From assembly GCF_017562075.2 (NCBI RefSeq), contig NC_054083.1, forward strand, positions 13,308,107-13,372,106: 64,000 bases of DNA. The letters run 5' to 3'. The notes beneath the pieces are model-generated. The model did no database searches. It had not been told where the DNA came from and saw only the letters and a list, made by a program, of their open reading frames with translations. This DNA is from Anopheles merus (lineage: Eukaryota; Arthropoda; Insecta; Diptera; Culicidae). This document shows, piece by piece, positions 46,804-59,203 of the stretch. How positions within the stretch are numbered: position 1 is the stretch's first letter; every line of letters begins with the position of its first letter. A program made the translations under genes and the position numbers.

Positions 46804-49800
46804 TACAAGTATTTATAGAACGCAATTGAAATTGCTCTTTTTGCGGACTTTTACTCGTCAAGAAAGGTATTGGTTGAGCATTTTGATAAGCTTGTCATGC
46901 AAAAAACTCGGAATAAGGGCTTCCACTGTAAAACAAATTGCATCTAATGGATTCTAAAGGATGTAGTTATCTCGCAGCTAAGAATATATTTAACGTATAA
47001 AAGCTATTTAGACACTTTTCCATAAATCTTTAAGCTTCAAACCGCAACTTGTTTGCATTTGTTTGCTCTTTACATACATTGTATATATACTCTACATTTT
47101 TTATATGGATGTTTAGCTTTATTTAATATCAATCTATTAAATCATTATACTGCTACTGCAACTATACACTTTGCTTAAATCAGTAAAATTTGACACCTAC
47201 ATCAAGCTTGAAGTGGCTAGGTAGTCAAATTGTATGCCAAATTGCACATAAAATAAATACACCTCAATACATCCATTTTCAACAAACATGAGTCGTCTAT
47301 ACATGTGCTGAGATTGTCTTAACTCGGTATTTATAAATCACTTTATGATGACTTCATTCTATCTGGGTATAAGTTCATTTTCATTAAAAATAACTTCCAA
47401 GCAGAGCAAAATTTTAACGATATGTACACCGATTCTTTACGAAATTAGAATTGTAGAGAATTCACTCTAATTTTGTACTAAAAACAGTTGAAAAATTATA
47501 ACAAATCTTGATTTATCTAACTTCAGGCTTTGAGCGAATGGTTTGGAGTGGCACAGCGTCTTTGTGTCCCATGTTAAACCCCTTTAATTCTTGGAATTTT
47601 GGCAAATAAGAGTGATTAGGAGCTACTTAGCTATATATAAACTTTTTCACATGAAAATTCAACTTACTGGTAATGAAGTTTCTCCGATGCTACCTCAAAA
47701 TTACACGTCCTGTAGAAATATGTAATGAAACAGCGAGTGTACAACGAATTAGTGCCACCGAGCTGCTTATTTTCGTGGAATCAATTAGTGTGAAGTTATT
47801 ACTGGTAATGCACGCTCTCTTAGGTGTTGCTTTCTTAGGTGCGAAATCTAAGTAAAAAGAGCAACAAAAAAAAGAAAGACTGAAAAATGATCTATTATCC
47901 CATCTCCTCGGTACCACGTGTACGGGCATCGGGCTGTTTTTGCTGATTTGCAAATGAGCTTGTTCATGGTTGAGCGATTGATGTATCGCTTAGCAGCGAG
48001 TGGAAGTGCGCCATAAAAATATGCTACATTAAAAATGAGTCCGGAAGCAAAAGTTTTGCCTCTGCTTTTTCTATTCATCCCGACGGTGATGGCTCCCGGC
48101 ATCTCGTGTTGTTTGTAACATCAAACTATTCGTTTTTTCTCTCTTTGTGCTTGATGAAGAGCTGCCATCAATGAGCTTTGTGTTATTTTTCGTACGTCAG
48201 AAGTTATTGTAGGTATTATTAAAGCTCAGAATGGTTAAATTAAAGCCCAACACAATGAAAACAAAGCCCCGGACGCAAACGCTTGTTTACGGGGGTGAAT
48301 GTCTTGGGCCGATGGGCCAAACTTTTCACTTCGTTCTACTCTAAAATAATACCTGACACGGTACGGAGACGGTGGAAAGGGCACTAGCATCCTGGCAGAT
48401 GGTTAGAGTTCTGTGGCAAATCGGGAACAGATTGTACGTGTTGGTCTTACGATTTTGGCTTCGGGTTGTTTGTTTCGTTCGTGGCGGAAGTCTTACTAGA
48501 TACGACAGGGATACAAGGTACGGGTAACGAAAGGGAAGGGTACAAATGTTCAAATCATATCTTTTACTTTTGCAGCGTCTTCTCTCGGTCGCCGTTTGCC
48601 CGTCGTCGTCACCGTTGGCAGTTTGTTGTGCCTTCCTAATTGTTGTTGAGATTAAATAATTTACCGGAACGTAACATCAACAGGCGAAAAGCCAACTTCA
48701 ACCAACAATTAACGTTGGCATGGTGCATTGTGAATAAGGGCAGAATTTTAATTTCATAAACATTGTTTTAGGGAAGGAGTTTTAATTTATGGAGATGGGC
48801 CATTTAGAAAGAAAGCAAAAACGCCCAACTTCAGACTAGCTGGAGGTTAATTTGTAACGTTGTATTGATCAAGCATCTGCGGGGGGTGCGTAATCTGTTG
48901 GCGAGCTTGAAACCTTGCAAATACTTTCTACACCTTACAGCTCTTTAATGTTTTGAGCTCTAAATTTCCAGGATCAAAGTATGAAGTAAGCATTAAAACA
49001 TGGTTTACACGCAGTACCCCGGATGTGTGTAGAATTTCAAAGCGCAACTAAATGTAGTTTCCAACTTTAAATAACACATTTGCAGGTTTGTTAAATTTGA
49101 TGAAGAATAAACACAGCACTTCTAGTCGAAATGAACAGTACGTAAAGGGGAATGTTTCTTCAGCATCTAGAAGAATAAAAGACCCTGTGTCATATGACCC
49201 AAGTACCGGGTATCCTTCGTCTCGAATGTGTCTCTCGAGGATGTTTGTTTATATCTTGTCATCGTTCGATGCAGTTTGCCAGTTGAATGTAAACACTACA
49301 AAAAAGCATTCCCATCCCCAAGAACACTGTACAGCAGGTCCAGGACAGACGGAGCGGAGTGTCTGTCCATGGATTCTTCCGAGCGGTTCGGGAGGATTCG
49401 ATGGTCAAAGCTGACTCAGACAGAGTGAAAAGAAACTGAGAATGACACAGAGATTCCACGATACCATTGCTATCGCCACAGTGCTAGAGGCGGAAATGAG
49501 TAGCAAGAATGAACTTGCGCCACGTGTGCTGTTGAGCATGTATGTGAAGCGAACAAGTCGCCCGAGGAAAGTGTGACCCAGAAAATGTGAAAAGGCGGTT
49601 TTGAATGTGTGGATGTGCAAAAAAGAGAAAACTCACTCGAATGCCTTGGGTTATGTAAAATGAAATAAAATATATGGCCCTCTAACACTCATTGATAGAC
49701 GAACGAACGAATGGAATGAACGGTAGAGAAATCGGTCGGCCGGAAAGCAAGGATGGAAAATAAACTTGACGCGAGTCATGTGGCAGCGATATTTGGAGCT

Positions 49801-50256
49801 GAAGTTGACACCCTGCACTCGGCGGTAAGAGCAATGAAGCATCAGTGATGTTAAAAAGAAGAAAAAAGTGAGAAAAAGAATATATCGATATAAATTCCAT
49901 CCCTCCTCCCTTCAACAAGAACTCTTTCTATACAACCACCAAGCGCCACATGGATGGGAGAGGGTATCTAAATAGACCGAAAATGTGTGACAACAGAGAG
50001 ATGGTAAGTACGCGTTTCTGTGACGCCTGCACCGAGGACAGTGTTGTGTCGGGACAGTTTGAAGTGTATTAGTGTAAAAAGACAAGAAAGAGCGGAATCG
50101 ATCAAGATGGTGTACCATGGCACATGGAGAATGTGTGAAAAAGTACGTGAGGGCAGGTCATTGAGTTGGAAAATTTAATATCTGCCCATACCACGGATAT
50201 GGTTGTGTGCAGTGCATGCGATAAAAGGCGTGTATTGAGAGCGTACTTTGTGGGTA
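46804..50256. other. Intergenic stretch
   Basis: AT-rich until 47600, then more balanced. Open frames at 47673-47953 and 49088-49459 overlap on both strands without domain signatures. Nothing else recognised. Confidence 0.45.
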
Positions 50257-50282
50257 CTGCTGTCACTACGGTAAATTAATTA
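50257..50282 (+). repeat. Direct repeat, copy 1
   Basis: 26 bases beginning CTGCTGTCACTACGGTAAAT recur at 50921-50946 in the same orientation with one mismatch. Confidence 0.8.
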
Positions 50283-50920
50283 GATTGTTCACTTGATTGA
50301 GCGTTATTTGTAATGTTATTTATGTGCACGTGGTTTACGGGGCATACTAATGAAATAATTTAATTGATAGGACGCTCGTTTTGATTGAAGTTACAAACGC
50401 TATTGACCGAGAATCTTCTCTGTTCGGGCAGCTTTGATTTGATTTTATCTGATTCTTGTAAACAAGGTCTACACAGCTATAATAATAAAACAAATATGCA
50501 ATAGCGATTGCAAAATTAGTAATTGCAAAGCTTGTGGTATGATACAACATAGCTTTTAATTTATTATTTCGGCATAGGTATAATGTAGGAATAGATTAGA
50601 CAGTTAAGGTATTAGGCAGCAAAAAGTTAGGTCATGTTTAACACATTGACCTTTTAATTTGTAACTTTAACTTTTAATAACAAGCATTGATGCATATAAA
50701 ATATGGAAATTATTGATATAAAAGATGTGCTGGTTAAATTTGTTTACACTTACGCTGTCCACCGTATGTTTCGGCCAACCGTCAAGCACGCTCGAAAAAG
50801 AACAAAAAAGTCGACGAATCCTTCATCAACTAGAATAGCGTATATGATACCAAATATTCTTCTGTTAGATTCTGGGGCTTCCAACAGAGTCGGGAGTCGT
50901 TCGACGTATATGATAGGCAT

Positions 50921-50946
50921 CTGCTGTCACTACGCTAAATTAATTA
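50921..50946 (+). repeat. Direct repeat, copy 2
   Basis: Matches 25 of the 26 bases at 50257-50282. The two copies are 664 bases apart, and no element ends are evident just inside them. Confidence 0.8.
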
Positions 50947-52304
50947 ATTATTCGGTTATTTCGTATTTTTACAAATAGCACCTCTAGCGTATATGAGTTG
51001 GTACAATTTTCGAAAATCGGTAGAGCTATAGATTGACCTGGTCACCTAAACAGCAAGCCAATATTGACAATCTATCATTTGACAGTAAAACAGTAAACAG
51101 AATAGACAGTAAATTGTGCAGTTTAAAACCGACTGTTTCTTCTTTTGCTTAAACATTCTTGTTTCGGTATTTTTTTTTTTTTTTCAAAATGATCAAGAAC
51201 GCATGCATTCAATTTGATAATTATTTTTTACGGAAACGGAGTATATTGATTCCAAGTATAATTTTTAAGTTATAATAATTTAGTAATAGTAATTTGTAGT
51301 AAGTACTTACCATTAAATTAGAAAAACAACTAAAATTTAAAACATGTTGTAAAATTTAAAATGATTGCAAATCATGCTGAAATTCCTAAAATAATTATCA
51401 ATATGTACAGGTAATTTCAAAATTACCTTCAATACCTAGAAGAGAATACATGGAAGTTGAGGAAGCCCTTTAAAAAGCTTCACATATTTAAAAGCAATAA
51501 ACACCATGCGAGAGAAAATTCCATAGAAATATGATGATAATAGTCGTTAGCAGAGCAAAGGATTAAAACCCAGCTGCGGAGGCGAACGAGGCGAAATAGT
51601 GTGAGAACCATAATGATGAGAATAAAAGACATTAACTCATCGTCGTATCAACAGATTTGCTTGCTTCCGTGAAGCGTTCCTACTTTTCTTCGGTAGCGAA
51701 ACGGAGCTTTGAAGCGACCGGCATAATGTACAGTATATTCCAAGGCAAAGTGATGATTTCCAAACAATCTGTTCATGTTTTTGTGTGCAACCGTTAGTGG
51801 CAGGTTTGTTTTAAAAATGGGAATAATCCTTTTAAAATATTTAAACTACTGCTCTAAGAGTGTCTAATCATTGTGCTCATAATGGATCATAAATTTGCAA
51901 TGAGCAGCTTGCTTGTGTCGTGCCGAGCAGATTAGGTGTATCCTGCCACGACAACCGACGAGGAGTGAAGAAAAAACGCAAACACACTTGCACAAAACAT
52001 CCAGATTTATCACAACATGATTTATTGTGAATTAACAATGGTGCCAAAAGTATGCGACGGGCCGACCATGGAATCGGGGCGATAAAATGGATGAATAATA
52101 AACAATGTACGCCGAAAATGAACGCGTGAGCGATTCATAAAGACATTCCTCTTCAGGCCCGGAGATGACGCGGGGGCATATTTAAACGAAGAAAAATTGT
52201 CCCTGTCAGCTGGATTGAGTGAAATGATTTAGAATGGCTTCGTTTAATTAACAAGAAAGAAACAGAATACACTGTACAAATGGTAGAAACCAAAGAGATA
52301 CAGT

Positions 52305-52346
<42 letters not shown>

Positions 52347-54600
52347 AAGCCAAAGAAATTGAAGAACGCAAACCAAGCGGATGCATAATAAAATATGCGC
52401 TCCGGGCAGGTGGTAATATCTTGTCATTTTTATTAAAAGTGAAACATGTTGTGCGATGTTGAAATTAAATGACACCGACGATGTGCAGGCGATGGCCAAA
52501 TATAGCTTACTGCTCGTGAGGCTTTCAGTCCGTGCTAGCAAGGTGCGGTTAAACGGTTGTAGGAATCCATTTTGAAAATTGAATAGACATCGATGTATGA
52601 TTATATTTAAAAAGAGAATTTTGGAAAAAGCTTGTCATTGATGGGGAAATTTCTTTGATGTGTACTGCGAACTTGTAACTTTTTGCGAATTTCGCATGGT
52701 GTAGAGAAAGATTTTTAAAATAAATCCAAGTTGGACGTCGATAAACTGTCACATCTATTGAAGGTAAAACGAATTCGTGTTTACAATTCGAAGATGAAAT
52801 ACAAGTAAATTTAAAAAAAAAAACAAATAACAACATTCTTTTAATATTTTCTCCATGTTTCTCCTCATCCAGTACGTTCCCTTGAAACTAAGTTTAATAC
52901 GGAAATGATCCAAGATCCAATCAACTTTTCGCTGCTCCAGGTTACGAAACAACAGTAAAAGCTAAAAATATGCGATAAAAGCTCTTTTTGAACAAATTTA
53001 TCAGATTTATTAATTGTTGCGTAGTAATTTTCATTGTACACTGTTTGAAACAGTAGCAAATTTGGTTAGTGTTTTCAATATATTTTTCGCAAAAATAAAA
53101 ATATTAAATAGAACAATCGATGCATCTTTTATGCCTCTGTTATTGAGATCATTGCGACCTGTACGCAATTCCGTTTGAATCACAATAGATAATAAAATAC
53201 AAATATACAATAGAAATGGAATTATAATAATTATTACCTTTGATGATTTCTCTTTAAAAAACGAAACGAAAAAAAAAACAAGCAATTGCCACGTGCAGTT
53301 TCAGCGTAATTTTGAACACAATTGGTACTTTTGGCATGCGTTGCCACAGCTAGAATTTCCATTGCGGTAAACGGTTCAGGCAAAGAGCGGTCGGATGAAA
53401 TTGTTATTATTCCGCCAACCGTTCCACACTGCGTGTGATAGCACCGGCACGCCGAAAACATTTTGAAACGTTTTGAAACATTTGTGCTACGTTTGAAGGG
53501 CATACCGGGCAGATTTGGACCTGATTTAATGGCACGGAATGAATGATTGTAGTGTGGAGCTATTTTTATGATCTTTTCCGCCTGCTCACAGTTCAGCCTC
53601 AATGATAGTTTGAGCTTGTCGAGCAGCAAAAAGCACATGCTTAAACGATAGCAACAAATATAGCAATAAAAGCAAAACAACAACAAAAAAGCAGACAACA
53701 AACGCACTGGATGAAAAATTCGTCACCATTGCATATGTTTGCAGCGTAGCGGAGCATGATTTATGCTGCACCGTTTATGCTACCGCCGAGCCGCCTTCGG
53801 TGTACAGTGTTGCGCTATCGTACGTGCACGGCTACACGTACGCCGGTGTGCTGCGTGCGGATAAACGGTATGAAGTATTGATGTGGAAAATTTATGATGT
53901 GTTAGAGTTTTCTGCTTTTTGAGTTTGGAATAGAGCAAAATACGAAAAAAAGGTTCACTCGTACCAGCGTTCAAAGAACGGTATCCCAGTTGAAACACAC
54001 AGCACCTTCTCCACACTATCTTCAAAAAAAGCGAGTGAAAATAATTTCACTAAACAAACGCTACGCGTTGGTGGCAAAGGGGGCAAGCATTTAATCAATT
54101 ATTTTTCATTCCCTTTATTCACATCACGCTGCACCAAATGTTCAGTCTTTGATTTGCAAGGCTCTCTCAAATTGTGTATGGTATGGTAATAAATTGGACG
54201 TGAGACTGTGAGAACGAATGTTGTGAGTGCAACAGAGATATATCATTTTTATACAAAGCATCTGCAGTACTTAGCATTAGTATATTATACAAAGTGCAAA
54301 TAAAAAAAATGCTGCTTTCAACCAGCGCTCACATTTCAGACATTATTGATGCTAGCACCCATTCAGCGGCTAGCTTAGGTTAGGGATGTAGATGTAGACT
54401 AGTTGGAATAGAATTTTTGAACTCAGCCTATGCAAAGTGTTTTAGAGTTTTAAATCAGTTTGATGTCGGCATTAATATCACCTCTTATTTACTTCATAAA
54501 AATATTATAATGTAATATTATGCATGTATATTAATATGAATGGTAGATTGTCTGATAGATTGATTGATAGACTCGTGGAAAATAAGATTATCCACCTTAG
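50947..54600. other. AT-rich intergenic stretch with a microsatellite
   Basis: Contains a (GA)n run (52301-52342). The longest minus-strand frames (53707-53234 and 53771-53586) are in different frames; the first lacks an ATG near its start and owes its hydrophobic beginning to T-rich runs. A GC-rich patch at 53750-53870 holds nothing recognisable. Confidence 0.45.
52301..52342. repeat. (GA)n microsatellite
   Basis: A nearly uninterrupted GA dinucleotide run of about 40 bases. Confidence 0.9.
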
Positions 54601-54608
54601 GCCAATGG

Positions 54609-54900
54609 TCTCCAAGCTTTTCAGTTCGCGGGCAGCATTGCTTCACAAATAACGATGTTTTGGGCCATTTTGGTTTTACCTATTGAATGAGCCAAAGTTC
54701 AATTCTGTTTATGATTAAAAAATTCTAACTTCATTCTTGACTATCGTTTTTCAACAGTCAAAAAATAATTAAGATTAATTATTTAAAATAATAAGGCGTC
54801 ATCCATCAATAACGTAACGCAAAATTGAAAATGTTCGATCCCCTTTCCCCTAGCGTCACAAACTGTAACGTTGAAAGAGACCCCCCTAAAAAACTATGAA
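54609..54900. mobile_element. Diverged transposon fragments
   Basis: GGTCTCCAAGCTTTTCAG at about 54609 resembles the hAT end at 44755 and is followed by GCGGGCAGC. At 54796 a second motif, GCGTCATCCATCAATAACG, resembles transposon ends common in mosquito genomes. No complete element can be outlined. Confidence 0.3.
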
Positions 54901-56222
54901 ACGGTTTGAGTTTGAGCTTTATTAAACACAAACAGTTTTTTGTGAATTTTTCTTTTTTTTATCATTATTGTGGTACATTCCTTATTTTTGAAATGAAACA
55001 GTATCAAATTATATTATATTTTATATAACGGAAAAGTTATGCCATACAGCAATCAAATTCAAAAAGATTCTTATAATCGAATTCTCAGCGCCGTTTGCAA
55101 TGTTCTTGTATCACCATAATCAGAAGCGTATTATATCCAGCCGTTTTCCTCGTTCTCCATAAGTATGTTGAACTTTCCAGAAATATTTCATTGGCCTTAG
55201 ATATTTAATCATAAACAATTTGAATTGAACAAATTGGTTGAATTTTAATAATGTATACATTGACAACACGTTAAGTAAGATGATTACATTATTAGATTTC
55301 GTTATCAGACAAACCCGCGAATGTCTGAAATTGTTGTGCACATGTTATATACGATCGTGCGTGGAGTATTGCTGCGTGGTTTGGTTTCCGCATAGCGCCT
55401 AACCGATCAACAGAATTGATTACACAGAATTGAACACTATGGCTAGTTATCGTTCTCGCTGCCGTGAGTGCTGCTTGAACACCGTTTCAAAGTGAGCTAA
55501 AGCGATTTGGTAGCAAAATGTTAAAACATGAATCTTATGTGCCTTCTTAGTTAAAAAAAAGAAATATCTACGCATCATCGAGGAAGAAATATTCCCGAAA
55601 TTTGTTTCAAGGCAATACAATGCCCGAAGCAATTGATCTGCTCCTTGCCATGGCACGAGGATTTGGTGTATGGTCTGAACATTTTGAATGTAACGTAACA
55701 TCTGATACAATTAATCGAAGTAAGCCTTTAACTTTTATTTTTGTTGATGGCGCAAACCGATAAATATAGGGTATAGGTTGGGTGGAATTAATATTATGCA
55801 ATTTAAGTTGTCTAAGCCAAATAAAGTAAGACCAATGTGAATACATATTCATAAATAAACATATAGTGAGGCCAAATATATTGAAACCTAAAATTTGCAT
55901 CATCATGAACAGCACAACGAAAATTCACACCGTTTGATCGCATCGAATTCAAGATATAAATTCATATTGAAAGATGAATGGTGATAGCAAATTCCAGATC
56001 AATAAAGCTTTATATCCTGCAGACACCAGTAAGCAAGACAGAAGCTTACGAGCGTTTTTTTTCAATGAATCTATCTGTATGCAGGTGTGCCATATCACTC
56101 TTTCCATCACAAAAAGCCCATCATTGCATCATTGAAATCACACATAATTTCGTCTTTTTCTTCAACTATTCCGCCAACTACACTAAAAATTGTACACTTG
56201 GGGATTACATAGGGAATAATAT
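54901..56222. other. AT-rich intergenic stretch
   Basis: Minus-strand frames at 55710-55447 and 55915-55607 lack ATG starts or recognisable content. No repeat or RNA identified. Confidence 0.45.
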
Positions 56223-56230
56223 ATCCAAAC

Positions 56231-56534
56231 CAGGAGTCTTCAAACTACGGTTTGTGGTCCCAAGACGAATTTGTAAAGATTCAAATAAAAAGTGAATTGT
56301 TTTGAATATTTTTTAATCAAAACATCAATTTTCACTTTTTAACAACAAAATCCAAGTTTTAATAATAGAAAGTTTGTTTTTCAAACTTTTCATAATCAGT
56401 TCGTTTTTTTTTCAAAAAAAAAATTAAAAAATCAAAAGAAATTTAATCTTCCATGTTTGGTAACATCAAAATGACCCTACCCTCAACAACGTTATTTGCG
56501 AAGCAATGCTTAGCGAAATATTTGGAGACCTTTG
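56231..56534. mobile_element. hAT-type MITE with 8 bp target duplication, 304 bp
   Basis: Ends are CAGGAGTCTTCAAA and, at the right, TTTGGAGACCTTTG (complement CAAAGGTCTCCAAA). The flanking octamers are ATCCAAAC (56223-56230) and ATCTAAAC (56535-56542), 7 of 8 identical. The interior is AT-rich with no frame. The ends match the hAT-like terminus at 44755. Confidence 0.75.
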
Positions 56535-56542
56535 ATCTAAAC

Positions 56543-58058
56543 CAAGTACAGTAAAAGAACATTACCAGACAATGTTGACCAACATTATTTCCGCGATATT
56601 GATTGGCCTGCTGAAACAATACCAACTTTAAAGGTTATATTTTCCCCACCATGATTTGAAAGAATTTAATGCAATGAAACAATGAGCAGTTCTGGAAAAT
56701 TTGCCATTCTCATTAATTACCCGGATGACAATTTCAGCACGGAAAATCGAGTTGACATATGATGCAAGTCGCTTTCCGTTCCGCTTTTCAGACGAAAGCG
56801 ATCTCACTTTGAGCAGCGTGCTGTGAGAAAAAAGTAAGGGGAAAATCAGTGCAATCATCGTCATGGTAGTCATGGCGAAAAAAAGGTATTCCCCTCTTTC
56901 GCTTTTTCTACCGTTACATCCCTAAGTACACTCTGACTCTTCCTTTCTATTCAGTTTATCTGTTGACTTGTTGTACTGCCATGGTTGGATTTGATCCGCA
57001 GTACATCAAGTCAGAACAGCTCTATTAAACATGTAAACCATTGAAGGCTTCGAAATCTAGGACGTTTAAAGGGCACCAGTAGACGCATCGAATCTTGAAG
57101 CAGAAATAGATCCACGTACAAGTGAAAATATTGACGATGATATCGTGTTGCCTTTGATGATTTCTAGGTGTTCAAGAAACAACAAGGGATGGTGAAGAGC
57201 AAACGATGGAGAGTGCAAGTAATGAATTTTGTTTTCGTTAATTGCGGAAACTAAATTTGATTCTTTTTTAATGGTAGCTGCTGATTTAGGATCCAGGCTA
57301 GACAAAGAAAAAGGATTTGGAGAAAATTTGTGAAAACAGAATGTATAAATCCTCCAAGTACAAATAATGACTGAAGCAATTCCAATGTGACTAGCAGTGG
57401 AAAAGGAGTGTACGCTCTCTAAGCAGGGATGAATTTGCAAATGACGCAGGATGTAAGAACACTGCAAAACAGCACATGTTATGTACATGTGGCCAGCCGG
57501 CTCTGTCACTCTATTTACACTACAAACCATAAAAAGCACGTGATTTTATTTAGCTTTTATAGGGTTCTTTGCCGGGTGTTTTTTTTTTTCAAGTTTATTA
57601 GGCAGGCCTTTAGGTTTTAGGCCTTTCTGTGATTCATAGGAATGTTTTAGAATTGTGCATGCAGGTCAGAACTACAAAATATATTACGAATCAATACAAT
57701 TATACTATTTTTGAAGTAATTGATTAGATGTGTATTTCCTTCAGTTTTAATGTGTTCCATCGAATTCAGTTGTTTAAGTGTCGAACATCTGTGTCGGCCA
57801 GGGGCCCCAAAAAAGGCACCTATGACCCGCTCACAAGTTAAATTGCTACTCAATCCTTCTCTGGTTAGGGCATTTAATACAATCCCCTGCTAGACGCTTC
57901 AATCAAGCCTCTACTTTCGTGTGACCGCTTAGGGCCTCCATTCGTCTTAATCCGCCATTGCTAACAATCAAAAATATCCAAAACATGGCCTTTCATGTAA
58001 TATTAGATGGCTTTTGTGGACCATTATTTTCCGTTTTAAATTCGACTCGATGCGTATC
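56543..58058. other. Intergenic stretch
   Basis: A 157-codon minus-strand frame (57539-57066) is the longest feature but has no domain, signal peptide or splice context. The rest is AT-rich spacer. Confidence 0.45.
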
Positions 58059-58723
58059 CCCAAATAGCCAGAATTGCTTAAGCAGCTCATTTTGGCACGC
58101 TAAAGATCGCTGCTCTAATTCGCCTTTTGCAGTAGATAAACAGTATCAAAGTTCTATGTGGGTCTTTCAAACAGCGCCTAAGCAGCTTCCTTATGCCACG
58201 ATGCCAGGGATTATTTTTCTTTGTGGTTTATTTTCAAGCAAGCGTCATCGATGAAATAAACAACAAGATTTTTTTCGTTTAAACACATATGTATATTTTT
58301 AAATCTTTTGTATTGATGAATTACACAAACTTTTACACAATTTACTGATAATTCACAATCACTTCACTCAATATTCATTCTTCAATTAACGAATCTAACT
58401 TGTGCAGCAGCAATGAGATTAATGCCGGCGTCCGTCTTTGACACTTTGACAAGAGCCATCTCGTACCGATGTCATGCATTAAAAAGCTATAAAGTTCCAC
58501 CAAGTTCGGTACACTTTCTTAACAAGCCTTCAAGTTCCACCATGAACCCTACACATAGTGCTAATCAGCCGCAAAGTTCCAAAAAATACCATGTGCCTGT
58601 TAAAAAGCTCCATAGTTCCGCAAAGTACCGTCTATCTCTTAATCAGCCACAAAGTACGACATCGGAACGATTTTTCGTTAAACAGCCCTAAATCAGCTAT
58701 AAAGTACGAGCTGGCTATTTGGG
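58059..58723. mobile_element. Element with 13 bp inverted ends and internal 39 bp tandem units
   Basis: CCCAAATAGCCAG at 58059-58071 is exactly complemented by CTGGCTATTTGGG at 58711-58723. Inside, at least five diverged units of 38-43 bases, each opening TTAA..AGCC and containing CAAAGTTCC or CAAAGTACC, run from about 58478 to 58710. Similar units occur at about 58070-58210 on the other side of an AT-rich centre. No clear target duplication is seen. It is probably a non-autonomous transposon with subterminal repeats. Confidence 0.55.
58478..58710 (+). repeat. Degenerate tandem repeat, period about 39 bp
   Basis: Successive units begin near 58478, 58518, 58561, 58599 and 58638, with a partial unit after 58677. 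The period near 39 keeps a 13-residue reading register, which explains the open frame across it (NQPQSS, NQPQST), so that frame is a by-product of the repeat. Confidence 0.65.
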
Positions 58724-58773
58724 TCATCTCTAGGTATTTTCAATCCATGTAATATTTCTCTTGATTTTCAACG

Positions 58774-59203
58774 TTAATGGTCATCGCACAACTGGGTATC
58801 TTCTTCATCGTCAAACGCTACTTCATGTTTTGTTGATGCCTGTGATGGAGACGAATCATCCTCTGCAATTTTAAAACTTTTTTATATTGACAACAGCACT
58901 TTGTTGGGTATTTTACACTTACCTATAGGCTGCGAATCAATTATTGGTACGGGAAGATGTTCATCATCTTCCCATGTTTGCCCTCACGTTTTCTTCAAAG
59001 CATCGTGTGTCTGATACATTTCACTATATTTTAACTGATTTGGGATATTTGATATGCTCTTTCAACAAAAGAATTGAGAAATGTAGACCGCGAGCAATTA
59101 TTGCACGTTTTACAAATGTAAAAAATTCGTAGATGATCCAATGTTCTCCTAAAACCACAACACAATGGCGGCTCGATGTGGGGAAGATATTTTTACTCAC
59201 TCC
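58774..59203 (-). pseudogene. Spliced gene remnant, acidic C-terminus, frame broken
   Basis: The last exon (58862-58774, TAA) follows a clean acceptor (AAAATTGCAG) and a 60-nt intron whose donor is CCTATAG|GTAAGTG; it reads EDDSSPSQASTKHEVAFDDE and on to the stop. The preceding exon contains TWEDDEHLPVPIIDS in the matching frame, but is cut by a TGA at about 58985. Upstream of that, continuing to SEMYQTHDALKKT and then to a CKTCNNC-containing frame needs a further one-base shift. A second intron-like segment (59200-59149, GTGAGT to TTTTAG, 52 nt) precedes it. Intron structure argues for a former or misassembled cellular gene. Family not recognised. Confidence 0.4.

Noticed and set aside
53234..53771. 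Two minus-strand frames with hydrophobic starts
   Set aside because: Hydrophobicity comes from T-rich low-complexity DNA. The longer frame lacks an ATG at its start and the two are out of frame with each other.
57066..57539. 157-codon minus-strand frame
   Set aside because: No domain, signal peptide or splice context; consistent with a chance frame.
58413..58691. 92-codon plus-strand frame with NQPQSS repeats
   Set aside because: Created by the 39 bp tandem units of the element at 58059-58723.
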